Shown here in pieces: positions 43,673-52,766 of a stretch of DNA of 64,000 nucleotides. Source of the stretch: Bacilli bacterium. Lineage in GTDB: Bacteria; Bacillota_I; Bacilli_A; RF39; UBA660. The notes under the pieces are model-generated. The model did not search any database, was not told the origin of the DNA, and worked only from the letters and a program-made list of their open reading frames with translations. The stretch is taken from positions 124,001 through 188,000 of the forward strand of contig CAAGCO010000007.1 of assembly GCA_900768345.1 (NCBI GenBank), written 5' to 3'. Made by a program: the position numbers and the translations under genes. Each line of letters starts with the position of its first letter. Positions within the stretch are counted from its first letter, which is position 1.

Positions 43673-44420
43673 AAATTCATTTGGTTCTTTTTATCCAGTT
43701 GATTCTTCAGTTCATAGGTTAAATCCAGTAGTAAAACTATTTAATTTTATAATAGCTATATTACTTATGATATTAAGTGATTCTTTATATATAAATTTAT
43801 TTCTATTTTCATTAGTTTTATGTATGGAATTATTAAGTTTTGTACCATTTAAATATTATTTTAGAACATTTTGGTCTTTAAGATATATTTATATTCTTAT
43901 AGTATTTATATGTGCCTATTTTAGACTTAGTATGACCGATGCATTTACATATCTAATTAAACTTATAACAATAGTAGAATATTTAAATATACTTGCTTAT
44001 ACCACTAGTCCTAGTGAAAGTGCTTATGGTATTGAAAAGTTTTTATCATATTTTAACTTTTTATATTTGCCAATAACTAAATTTGCTTTTAGGATTAATA
44101 AAATGCTTAGATATGTACCACTTATGTTAACAGTAGAATATAAAACATTAAAAGCAGAAGCTAGTAGAGGGATAGATTATTTTCATTCTAATATGTTTGG
44201 TAGAATGAATGCTGTTAGTACTATATATGGAAATATATTAGCACTTACAAAAAGAAAAAGTAGGGATATAGCTTTCGCATCAGAACTTAGACTTTATAAT
44301 ATGAAAAGATATAGAACTAACTATAGAACTAATAGAGTAGGCTTTTATGATTTGTTTTATACAGTATTTCATTTAGCTTTAGTCTATGCGTACTTAGTTC
44401 AAAGAGGTGTAATAAAGTGA
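43662..44420 (+). CDS. ecfT: ECF transporter transmembrane component EcfT-like
   Basis: 252 residues with about five membrane segments. EcfT couples the two ATPases to vitamin-binding S components. The first coupling-helix motif (Ala-Arg-Gly) appears as ASRGIDY near residue 168; the second, normally ARG as well, reads SELRLYNMKR. This divergence parallels that of the ATPases. It overlaps truA by 4 bases (GTGA). Confidence 0.8.
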   Translation: MYSRNSFGSFYPVDSSVHRLNPVVKLFNFIIAILLMILSDSLYINLFLFSLVLCMELLSFVPFKYYFRTFWSLRYIYILIVFICAYFRLSMTDAFTYLIKLITIVEYLNILAYTTSPSESAYGIEKFLSYFNFLYLPITKFAFRINKMLRYVPLMLTVEYKTLKAEASRGIDYFHSNMFGRMNAVSTIYGNILALTKRKSRDIAFASELRLYNMKRYRTNYRTNRVGFYDLFYTVFHLALVYAYLVQRGVIK

Positions 44421-45139
44421 AGTATTTAATTAATTTAAGTTACAATGGTTCTAAATATTATGGATATCAAATTCAAAAAAATAAAGATACAGTTGAAGGA
44501 GAACTAGAAAAAGTATTATCTAAAATATTTAATAGAAGTATTAATACTATAGGGGCATCTCGTACTGATAGAGGAGTACATGCGATAAACCAATATTGTA
44601 CTTTTGAAATAGATGAAAATATTAATACAAAGAAATTACTTCATAGTGTTAATTCATTATTAAGTGATTATATTCATGTTAAAAGTATTAAAAAAGTAAA
44701 TGAAGAGTTTAATGTAAGGCACGATGTTAAAAGAAAAGAATACATTTATAAAATAAATATGGGAGAATATAATCCTATAGAAAGTGAATATGTGTATCAA
44801 TATTGTAAGAGTATAGATAAAGAACTATTGAATATATTTATTAATCATTTTAAAGGATGCCATAACTATAGAAGTTTTACTTCTGATAAAGATAATGGAA
44901 ACTATGAAAGAAATGTAATTATAGATTATAAAATATATAAGAAAGTATTATATCTTAGATTTGAATCAAGTGGCTTTCTTAGATATATGATTAGAAATAT
45001 AGTTGGTTTATTACTTGATATTAATGACTCTAAGAAGAGTATTTGTGATATTGAAGATATATTTAAGTTGGAAAACAGAACTGCTCTTGGTAGATGTGCT
45101 AGTCCTGTTGGACTTTATCTTAATAAAATAGAATATTGA
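44417..45139 (+). CDS. truA: tRNA pseudouridine synthase A
   Basis: 240 residues, normal length. It makes pseudouridine at positions 38-40 of tRNAs. The catalytic Asp lies in GASRTDRGVHA near residue 50; YNGSKYYGYQ at the start and the RGFLR-like SGFLRYMIRNIVG block near 190 are typical. GTG start coupled to ecfT. Last gene of the ECF block. Confidence 0.95.
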   Translation: MKYLINLSYNGSKYYGYQIQKNKDTVEGELEKVLSKIFNRSINTIGASRTDRGVHAINQYCTFEIDENINTKKLLHSVNSLLSDYIHVKSIKKVNEEFNVRHDVKRKEYIYKINMGEYNPIESEYVYQYCKSIDKELLNIFINHFKGCHNYRSFTSDKDNGNYERNVIIDYKIYKKVLYLRFESSGFLRYMIRNIVGLLLDINDSKKSICDIEDIFKLENRTALGRCASPVGLYLNKIEY

Positions 45140-45147
45140 TAGAAAAG

Positions 45148-45171
45148 AAAGTGTTTTAAAACACTTTTTTA
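45148..45171 (+). terminator. Intrinsic terminator of the ECF-truA operon
   Basis: AAAGTGTT / AACACTTT stem with TTAA loop, then a T run. Confidence 0.85.
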
Positions 45172-45193
45172 TATTGTGTGTAAAAAGTATTTG

Positions 45194-45202
45194 TGATAAA
45201 AT
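45194..45202 (+). promoter_or_regulatory. Extended -10 promoter of the HerA-like gene
   Basis: TGATAAAAT, 32 bases before the start codon. Confidence 0.5.
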
Positions 45203-45234
45203 TATGTTAAGAATAGAGAGGAAGGTTTTTTAAT

Positions 45235-46995
45235 ATGCTTGGAAAGGTTCTTACAATTACCAAGAATAGTGCGATTGTTAGTGTAAATAAAGAAACTATT
45301 AGTGGTATTAAAGATTTAATAAACTTACATGTTGTATTTGAAGATACTGATAAAAAGATTTTAGGAGAAGTAGATTCTATTGAACAAGATACTATTAAAG
45401 TTAGTTTCCTGGGTGAACTTACTGATAATGATTTTATTGGTGGCCTTATAAAAAAACCTAGCCTTGATGCAAACGTTAGAATTATTAATCAAGAAGAATT
45501 AAAAATACTTACTGGTAGTGAAGACAGAAGTATAAGATTAGGTGTAAGTCCTTTATACAATGATTTTCCATTAAACGTTAGTATAGATGAATTCTTTTCA
45601 AACCATACTGCTATATTTGGTAATACTGGTAGTGGTAAAACATATGGTATATGTAGAATTATTCAAAATATATTTCCTAATTCTCAAATAATTCCTTATA
45701 ATGCAAATATATTTATATTTGATAGTTATGGAGAATATATGAATGCATTTAAAGATTTAAGCAAAAATAATCCTTACTATTCATTTAAAGTAATTACTAC
45801 TAATATGAAAAAAGATTATGAAAAACTTAGTATTCCAGTATGTCTTCTTGAATTAGATGACGTACTTAACTTATTAGATGCGACTAATTTTTCTCAAATA
45901 GCTATGGTTGAAACTGCACTTGTGTATGTTAAAATGTTTGCTCGTGAAGATAAAGAAGCATTAGAGTATAAGAATCATATACTTGCGAAAGCAATTATTA
46001 ATATAATGTATACTAATCAAACTTCTAGTAAGATTAGAGATCAAATTTTTGAAATATTAACTGAAACTAATACTCCAGAACTGTCTTTAGAAACTGAGGT
46101 TCCTGGTATAGGTTTTACACGTATGTTTAGAAATTGCTTTGATATAGATAGTGAAGGAAGATTTGCTGAACGTAAAATAATTACTGATTATATCAAAGGG
46201 TTTATAAATGACTCACGTAAATGGAATTATAATGCTGATGGAGTATATTATTCATTACATGATTTAGAAGTTGCTCTTAACTTCACATTATATAGTGAAA
46301 GATATTTATTAAACGAAGCTATGTATGATTCTGCGATGAGTTTAAAAGTTAGACTTCATGATTTAGCTACTCGTCAAAATGCAGCATTCTTTAGTGCTGA
46401 TGGATATACTACAATTGATGAATATATTAAGAAAATACAAATTAGTGGAAATAAAAAATGTCAAATTGTTAATTTCAATTTAGAAGATGTTGATGATAGA
46501 TTTGCTCGTAGTATTGTTAAAATATTTGGACGTATGTTCATGAAATTTACAAGAGCATTACAAGCTAGAGCTACTTTTCCAATTCATATGATATTAGAAG
46601 AAGCACACCGTTATGTTTTAGAAGGGGACGATAAAGCTCTTCTTGGATATAACATATTCGAAAGAATTGCTAAAGAAGGTCGTAAATACGGTTTATTGTT
46701 AGACCTTATTACTCAAAGACCAACTGATTTAAATGAAAACGTTATAAGTCAATGTGCGAACTTCTTGATATTTAAAATAAATCACCCAGCCGACTTAGAT
46801 TATATTTCTAAATCAGTACCTAATATGAGTGAAGATGTAGTTGAAAAACAAAAGACATTACAAGCAGGTACTTGTGTTGCCTTTGGTAGAATATTTAAAA
46901 TACCAATGATTGTGAAGATGGAAAAAGCTGATCCACCACCAACAAGTGCTAACTGCGAAATATATAATAACTGGATGGTAAGATTAAAACAATAA
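45235..46995 (+). CDS. HerA-like ATPase (DUF87/FtsK-HerA superfamily)
   Basis: 586 residues. An N-terminal beta-barrel (HAS-like, ~1-100) precedes the P-loop ATPase core: Walker A GNTGSGKT near residue 129, Walker B MILEEAHRYV near residue 452, QRPTDLNENVISQC and an arginine-finger-type region. HerA hexamers translocate DNA and usually pair with NurA or other nucleases in repair or defence. Here neither side encodes a nuclease: truA lies upstream and a GH31 protein downstream. The ATG follows GAGGAAGG. Confidence 0.9.
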   Translation: MLGKVLTITKNSAIVSVNKETISGIKDLINLHVVFEDTDKKILGEVDSIEQDTIKVSFLGELTDNDFIGGLIKKPSLDANVRIINQEELKILTGSEDRSIRLGVSPLYNDFPLNVSIDEFFSNHTAIFGNTGSGKTYGICRIIQNIFPNSQIIPYNANIFIFDSYGEYMNAFKDLSKNNPYYSFKVITTNMKKDYEKLSIPVCLLELDDVLNLLDATNFSQIAMVETALVYVKMFAREDKEALEYKNHILAKAIINIMYTNQTSSKIRDQIFEILTETNTPELSLETEVPGIGFTRMFRNCFDIDSEGRFAERKIITDYIKGFINDSRKWNYNADGVYYSLHDLEVALNFTLYSERYLLNEAMYDSAMSLKVRLHDLATRQNAAFFSADGYTTIDEYIKKIQISGNKKCQIVNFNLEDVDDRFARSIVKIFGRMFMKFTRALQARATFPIHMILEEAHRYVLEGDDKALLGYNIFERIAKEGRKYGLLLDLITQRPTDLNENVISQCANFLIFKINHPADLDYISKSVPNMSEDVVEKQKTLQAGTCVAFGRIFKIPMIVKMEKADPPPTSANCEIYNNWMVRLKQ

Positions 46996-47023
46996 TTAAG
47001 TAAATAAAGTAGGAGGAAAATTC

Positions 47024-49426
47024 ATGTATGATTTTGGTTCACAATTTTATATAGATATGACTAAGAGTAAGACTCCATCATCATATGTATTTATGGGTAA
47101 AACGTATAGAATAAGTATTTTATCTGATGCTTTAATACGTTTTGAATATAGTGAGACAGGTGCATTTAATGATTATCCTACTTTTTTTGCTACAAATAGA
47201 AGTTTTGGTAAACCTAAAATAACAGTAGAAGAAGATAATAATGTTCTTGTTATTAAAAGTAGTAAATTTATAATAGAATATATAAAAGAAAAACAATATG
47301 TAGGAAGTAAATTCTTACCTGATCAATATTTAAAAGTAAGTATTGTTGGTACTGATAAAGTATGGTATTTTAATCATCCTGAAGTTAGAAACTTTAAGGG
47401 AAGTGCTTATAGTTTAGATGATTATAAAGGTGGAGGAGTACTTTTAGATAAAGGCTTATTCTCACTAGATGGATTTACTACATTTGATGACTCTAGAACA
47501 CCTATATTAAATCAATATGGTAATATTATTGCTCCTAATTATAAAAATATAGATACATATTTATTTATATATAATAATGACTTTGGAGTAGGGCTTCGAG
47601 ATTACTTTAACTTAACTGGTTTACCACCACTAATTCCTAGATATGCTTTAGGTGTATGGTGGAATAAAAATGAAGCATATAATTCAAATGAAATAGAAAA
47701 GATAGTATATAACTTTAAGAAGAATGATATTCCTCTTTCTGTTATGTTACTTGGTGAATACGAACGAACTAAAAATAAATATAGTTCAATAAGCTTTAGT
47801 CTTAATAAAGTAGGTATTCCTGATGTTAAAACGTTAAGTGAAAGATTACATAATAATCATGTACATTTAGGAATGAATATTAAAACTGAAGGAATAATTA
47901 GTGTAGAAGAAGAAAATTATCAAACATTTTCTACTTTACTTGGTAGAGATGTTAATAAGAATATACCTCTTAATGTTTATGACAATAAATTAATTGATTC
48001 ATTTATGAAGGGTATTATTAATCCTATGATGGCAAAAGGTATAGATATGTTGTGGGTTGATGACTATAACAAAGAAAATACTCTTAGAAGTTTCGTAATG
48101 AATTATTATTTATATAATACTCTTGCTGTTAATAAAGCTAAGAGACCACTTATAATGAGTCGTAATTTTGGCGTTAATCCTCATAGATATTCTATTCTTT
48201 ATTCTGGTAAAACTAATGTAAGTTGGAAAACATTAAAGTTACTTCCATTTTATAATAGTACTGCTGCTAATATTGGTATTAGTTGGTGGAGTCATGATAT
48301 AGGTGGATTTAAAGGTGGTATGGAAGACTCAGAACTTTATATGAGATATGTTCAATTAGGAGTTTATAGTCCAATATTAAGATTATCAAGTTCTTTTGGT
48401 AAATATTATAAAAGAGAACCATGGAAGTGGGATGCTAAAACATTAAAAATAGTTCATGATTATTTAAGGATAAGACATAAACTTATTCCATATTTATATA
48501 GTGAAGCTAAGAAATATTCTAGTTTTGGTGCTCCATTAATACAACCTTTGTATTATAAATATCCAGAAACTTATGATGAACCACTTTATAAAAATGAATT
48601 TTACTATGGTAGTGAGTTATTTGTTGCTCCTATAGTTGATCCTAAAGATTCGGTAATGAATAGAGTAGTACATAAAATATTCTTACCAAATGGAGTATGG
48701 TATGACTTTAAAACTGGCAAGAAATTCCCTGGTGGTAAAAGATATGTTACATTCTATAAAGATGAGGATTATCCAGTTTATGCTAAGACTGGTGCTATAA
48801 TACCAATGGCAAGATTAAATCGTGATAACTTAAATGATGTATCTAATCCTAAAACATTAGAGATACAAATATTCCCAGGAAGAAGTAATACATATAAATT
48901 ATATGAAGATGATGGAGAATCATTAATGTATAGAGAAGGACAAAGCTTTACTACAGAGATAAATTACTACTATAAAGAAAATGATTTCTCAGTATCAATA
49001 CAGCCAGTAGAAGGTGTTGAAGGAATAATACCTACAACTCGTAACTATAAAATAGTATTTAGAAATACTAAGTTTACTGATAATGTACAAGTATTTAAAG
49101 ACGAAGTAAATGTTCCATATAGAAGATATGTAGATGATAATGACTTCGTAATAGAATTTGATGAAGTACCAACGTTAAGTAAAATATTTGTATATTGTAA
49201 AGGTAAAGATATAGAAATAAATGCTGAGAGAATTATTAATGAAGATATAGAAGGTATCATTAGTGATTTAAATATTTCTACTGAATTAAAAGAAAAAGTA
49301 GATAAAATAATATTTAGTGATAAAAGTATTAAAGATAAAAGATTTGCTATTAGAAGAATGAGAAGTCTTCCAAGTGTATTTAGAAAAATGTTCTTAAAGT
49401 TACTTGAATATATAGCTGAGGTGTAG
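47024..49426 (+). CDS. Glycoside hydrolase family 31 protein (alpha-glucosidase/xylosidase-like)
   Basis: 800 residues, no signal peptide. It has the GH31 order: N-terminal beta-sandwich, (beta/alpha)8 barrel (LGVWWNKNEAYN near 208; nucleophile region MLWVDDYN with D346; SWWSHDIGGF near 420; the RLSSSFG region), then C-terminal beta domains. The acid/base Asp normally found in SGD(T/N) is Lys396 (SGKTNVSW). This may reduce or change activity. The ATG follows AGGAGG. The leu T-box promoter starts inside its 3' end. Confidence 0.9.
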   Translation: MYDFGSQFYIDMTKSKTPSSYVFMGKTYRISILSDALIRFEYSETGAFNDYPTFFATNRSFGKPKITVEEDNNVLVIKSSKFIIEYIKEKQYVGSKFLPDQYLKVSIVGTDKVWYFNHPEVRNFKGSAYSLDDYKGGGVLLDKGLFSLDGFTTFDDSRTPILNQYGNIIAPNYKNIDTYLFIYNNDFGVGLRDYFNLTGLPPLIPRYALGVWWNKNEAYNSNEIEKIVYNFKKNDIPLSVMLLGEYERTKNKYSSISFSLNKVGIPDVKTLSERLHNNHVHLGMNIKTEGIISVEEENYQTFSTLLGRDVNKNIPLNVYDNKLIDSFMKGIINPMMAKGIDMLWVDDYNKENTLRSFVMNYYLYNTLAVNKAKRPLIMSRNFGVNPHRYSILYSGKTNVSWKTLKLLPFYNSTAANIGISWWSHDIGGFKGGMEDSELYMRYVQLGVYSPILRLSSSFGKYYKREPWKWDAKTLKIVHDYLRIRHKLIPYLYSEAKKYSSFGAPLIQPLYYKYPETYDEPLYKNEFYYGSELFVAPIVDPKDSVMNRVVHKIFLPNGVWYDFKTGKKFPGGKRYVTFYKDEDYPVYAKTGAIIPMARLNRDNLNDVSNPKTLEIQIFPGRSNTYKLYEDDGESLMYREGQSFTTEINYYYKENDFSVSIQPVEGVEGIIPTTRNYKIVFRNTKFTDNVQVFKDEVNVPYRRYVDDNDFVIEFDEVPTLSKIFVYCKGKDIEINAERIINEDIEGIISDLNISTELKEKVDKIIFSDKSIKDKRFAIRRMRSLPSVFRKMFLKLLEYIAEV

Positions 49427-49432
49427 TATAAT
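49404..49432 (+). promoter_or_regulatory. Promoter of the Leu T-box transcript
   Basis: TTGAAT (49404-49409, inside the GH31 gene), 17 bp, TATAAT (49427-49432). Confidence 0.75.
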
Positions 49433-49439
49433 ACATACA

Positions 49440-49640
49440 TATTTCGATTGACGAAAAGAGTAGTAAATATAGAAAAATTTGAAGAGAATTAGTGGTAGGT
49501 GTGAACTAATAATAATATATATTGAACTTACTTTTTTAGAAATAACGCAGTTCTGCGATAAAGATAAGAGATGCATAAGCTTTATGAATTAAGGTGGTAC
49601 CGTGGGTTATACTCATCCTTAAGTTATAAAGCTTTTATTT
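49440..49640 (+). promoter_or_regulatory. T-box riboswitch (Leu)
   Basis: Canonical T-box AAGGTGGTACCG with core TGGT at 49595-49598; its final T pairs with the A discriminator expected of tRNA-Leu. Stem I closes between AAAAGAGTAG (near 49453) and TTACTTTTTT (near 49528). The specifier codon is CTT (Leu) at 49527-49529 after TATTGAA. The terminator pairs 49577-49594 with 49617-49634 and ends in TTTTATTTT. It controls the small membrane protein gene and leuS. Confidence 0.93.
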
Positions 49641-49653
49641 TGAGGAGGAAAAT

Positions 49654-50010
49654 ATGAAATTCTTTTTAAGTTGTTTATATGATTTTGTTTTTATATTCTT
49701 GCTTATGATGATTGTTTATTCAGTGTTCCTGAATAAAAGTAGGAAAGAATATAGTAAACTCAAAGATAATGATATGGTTAAATTCTTTATCGCAAGATAT
49801 GATTTAGATATGAGAAAAACTAATTATAAAACTGTACTTAATATAGTTACAGTTATTAATTCATTTATAATATCATTTTGTTCTGTGTTAGTTATTAATA
49901 TTAAAGGAGTTATGTGGGCTATAGTAATTGGTTTTGCTGTTATAATGGCTCTTACATACTCTTTATATGAAATATTTGGTAGAGCATTAAAAAGAAGGGA
50001 AGGTAAATAA
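49654..50010 (+). CDS. Small membrane protein co-transcribed with leuS
   Basis: 118 residues. Hydrophobic segments lie at about 5-25, 60-80 and 84-102, with basic loops between. Strong GAGGAGG ribosome binding site. It sits between the Leu T-box and leuS, two bases before the latter, so its expression should follow leucine tRNA charging. Not recognised. Confidence 0.7.
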   Translation: MKFFLSCLYDFVFIFLLMMIVYSVFLNKSRKEYSKLKDNDMVKFFIARYDLDMRKTNYKTVLNIVTVINSFIISFCSVLVINIKGVMWAIVIGFAVIMALTYSLYEIFGRALKRREGK

Positions 50011-50012
50011 AA

Positions 50013-52427
50013 ATGTATGATTATAAAAAAATAGAAAAAAAATGGCAAAAGTATTGGCTTGATAATAAGACATTTAAAGCTGTTAATAATGGTGGAGATA
50101 AACATTATTATATATTAGTAGAATTTCCTTATCCTAGTGGTAGTGGTCTTCATGTAGGACATGTAAGAAGTTATACAGCTCAAGATGCTAAAGCTAGAAT
50201 AAAGAGAATGCAAGGATATAATGTTTTGTATCCAATGGGATTTGATTCTTTTGGTTCACCTGCTGAACAATATGCAATTAAGAATCATATACATCCTAAA
50301 CAAGCAGTAGCAGAAAATATTAAGACATTTAAAGGTCAAATGATGAATTTAGGTTATTCATTTGATTGGGATAGAGAGTTTGCTACTAGTGATCCTGAGT
50401 ATTATAAATGGACTCAATGGCAATTCTTACAATTCTATAAACATGGAATGGCTTATAAAGATACTATTGCTGTTAACTGGTGTCCAACTTGTAAAACAGT
50501 GCTTTCTAATGAAGATAGTTCAGGTGGAGTATGTGAAAGATGTGGAACAGCAGTAACTCAAAAAGAAAAGAGTCAATGGATGCTTAGAATGAGTGATTAC
50601 TCAGAAGACTTATTAAAAGGTTTAGATGATACGAACTTTGCTGAAAAAGTAAAATTAGGTCAAATAAATTGGATAGGTAAAAGTAGTGGAGTAGAACTTG
50701 ATGTTGATATAGTTGGTGGTGGTAAATTCTCTATATTCACTACTTGTATTGAAACAGTATATGGTATTACATTCTTTGTAATTGCACCAGATGGAAAACT
50801 TGTTAAAGAATTAATGCCTAGAATTAAAAATAAAGATGAAGTAAATAAATATATTGAAGAAACAGCTAAGAAAAGCAATATGGATAGAACAGAATTAAAT
50901 AAAGAAAAGACTGGATGTTTAATTGAGGGAATTAAAGCAATTAATCCAATTAATGGAAAAGAAGTTCCAATATTCTTAGGAGATTTTGTTTTAGGTAGTT
51001 ATGGTACTGGAGCTGTTATGGCTGTACCTGCTCATGATCAAAGAGATTATGAATATGCAAGTGTTCATGGCTTAAATATGATTCAAGTTATTGATGGAAG
51101 AAGTATAGATGAGTGTGCTTTTGAAAAACAAGATTATTTAGGTAAAGGCTGTAAACTTATTAATAGTGAAGAATTTACTGGTATGACTGTAGAAGAAGCT
51201 AAAGAAGCTATAACTGAAAAATTAGTTAATAGAGGTATTGCTCGTAAAGTAAATAATTATAAAATGAGAGATTGGATATTCTCAAGACAAAGATTTTGGG
51301 GAGAACCAATACCAATGATATATTGTGAAAAATGTGGATGGCAACCAATGGATGAAAAAGATTTACCATTATTGCTTCCTGATATTGCAGAATATGAACC
51401 TACTGAAGATGGACAAAGTCCACTTGCTAAAATAGAAGATTGGGTAAATTGTAAATGTCCTAAATGTGGAGGAGGTGCAAAACGTGAAACTGATACTATG
51501 CCTAACTGGGCTGGATCAAGTTGGTATTTCTTAAGATTTATGGATCCACATAATGATCATGAATTTGCTTCAATGGATGCTATGAAATATTGGCAAAGAG
51601 TAGACTGGTATAATGGTGGAATGGAACATACAGCAAGACACTTATTATATGCTAGATTCTGGGTACAATTCTTATATAATATAGGACTTGTTCCAAATAA
51701 AGAAATGATATGGACTAGAATTAGTCATGGTATGATTCTAGGAGATAACAATGAAAAAATGAGTAAATCTCGTGGTAATGTTGTTAATCCAGATGATATG
51801 GTTAAAGCTTATGGAGCAGATGCTTTAAGAGTATATGAAATGTTTATAGGTGACTATGAAAAAGATGCTGCATGGAATGAAAATGGTCTTAAAGGATGTA
51901 AAAGATTTATAGATAAAATATATAGAATGAAAGATAAAGTAAATGATAGTAATGAATATACTGAGTCTTTAGAAATATTAATTAATAAAACTATAAAGAA
52001 AGTTACAGAAGACATAGATACTATGAACTATAATACTGCTGTTAGTGCATTAATGATCTTAGCAAATGCTTATGATAAATTAGATTCTATTAGTAGAAAA
52101 GATTATAGAGCATTATTAGTATTATTAAACCCAATTGCTCCACATGTTACTGAAGAATTAAATGAAATGTTAAATCTTGGTAAACCAATATGTGAAAGCG
52201 AATGGTTAACTTATGATGAAAATAAGATTAGTGATGAAACTGTTAATATAGCAGTAAGTGTTAATGGTAAATTAAGAGCAACTTTCAGTGTAAGTAAAGA
52301 TACTGATAAAGATGAATTATTAAAGTTAGCTAAAGAACAAGAAAATGTTATTAAACATATCGAAGGACATGATATAGTGAAAGAAATAGTTATTCCTAAT
52401 AAGATTGTTAATATAGTAATTAAATAG
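50013..52427 (+). CDS. leuS: Leucine-tRNA ligase
   Basis: 804 residues, full-length class I LeuRS. HIGH-type motif HVGH in PYPSGSGLHVGHVRSYT, zinc-binding CPTC...CERC, CP1 editing domain (about 220-420), and KMSKS in KMSKSRGNVV near 590. The aminoacylation motifs are intact. In the editing pocket the usual TTRPDT reads TTCIET (C245, I246, E247), while the Asp of AVPAHDQRD (D342) is kept. Regulated by the Leu T-box upstream. It has its own terminator. Confidence 0.96.
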   Translation: MYDYKKIEKKWQKYWLDNKTFKAVNNGGDKHYYILVEFPYPSGSGLHVGHVRSYTAQDAKARIKRMQGYNVLYPMGFDSFGSPAEQYAIKNHIHPKQAVAENIKTFKGQMMNLGYSFDWDREFATSDPEYYKWTQWQFLQFYKHGMAYKDTIAVNWCPTCKTVLSNEDSSGGVCERCGTAVTQKEKSQWMLRMSDYSEDLLKGLDDTNFAEKVKLGQINWIGKSSGVELDVDIVGGGKFSIFTTCIETVYGITFFVIAPDGKLVKELMPRIKNKDEVNKYIEETAKKSNMDRTELNKEKTGCLIEGIKAINPINGKEVPIFLGDFVLGSYGTGAVMAVPAHDQRDYEYASVHGLNMIQVIDGRSIDECAFEKQDYLGKGCKLINSEEFTGMTVEEAKEAITEKLVNRGIARKVNNYKMRDWIFSRQRFWGEPIPMIYCEKCGWQPMDEKDLPLLLPDIAEYEPTEDGQSPLAKIEDWVNCKCPKCGGGAKRETDTMPNWAGSSWYFLRFMDPHNDHEFASMDAMKYWQRVDWYNGGMEHTARHLLYARFWVQFLYNIGLVPNKEMIWTRISHGMILGDNNEKMSKSRGNVVNPDDMVKAYGADALRVYEMFIGDYEKDAAWNENGLKGCKRFIDKIYRMKDKVNDSNEYTESLEILINKTIKKVTEDIDTMNYNTAVSALMILANAYDKLDSISRKDYRALLVLLNPIAPHVTEELNEMLNLGKPICESEWLTYDENKISDETVNIAVSVNGKLRATFSVSKDTDKDELLKLAKEQENVIKHIEGHDIVKEIVIPNKIVNIVIK

Positions 52428-52450
52428 GTTAAGCAATTAACCTATTTTTA
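52423..52450 (+). terminator. Intrinsic terminator of leuS
   Basis: 11-bp stem AAATAGGTTAA / TTAACCTATTT with GCAA loop, containing the stop codon in the left arm. Confidence 0.9.
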
Positions 52451-52529
52451 TTGAATTAATTTTGTGATTCTTAAAATGTTATTAAGATAGTAAAGGTGGT
52501 TATGGATAGAGTTATTGTTTGCTTGTTGT

Positions 52530-52685
52530 ATGCGTTTTAAAGTGTTAAGTGATTATATGGAGATAAATAACTTATATACTTTTAAGTGCGCCACTAATTT
52601 GGTTGATGGTAATGAAGTTACTTATACTAGTTCTTATGTTGATAAGATAATATGTTTGTATTGCTACTTTACTTTTAAAAGTTAA
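52530..52685 (+). CDS. Possible 51-residue ORF or gene remnant
   Basis: In the 340-base gap after leuS a frame starting at ATG 52530 encodes 51 residues with four cysteines (FKCATN, ICLYCYF) and ends at TAA 52683-52685, inside a strong terminator. This ATG has no ribosome binding site. A different-frame ATG at 52502 does have one (AAAGGTGG) but stops after 12 codons, so the locus may be a frameshifted small gene. No family recognised. Confidence 0.4.
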   Translation: MRFKVLSDYMEINNLYTFKCATNLVDGNEVTYTSSYVDKIICLYCYFTFKS

Positions 52686-52710
52686 ATTCAGAAGAATTTA
52701 ACTTTTTTTT
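52678..52710 (+). terminator. Intrinsic terminator of the 52530 ORF
   Basis: 12-bp perfect stem AAAGTTAAATTC / GAATTTAACTTT with AGAA loop, then a T run. Confidence 0.9.
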
Positions 52711-52766
52711 ATTTAAAAAGAAGTGTTTTAATAATTTATGTCTAACTATAATAATAGGAGGGTTAA

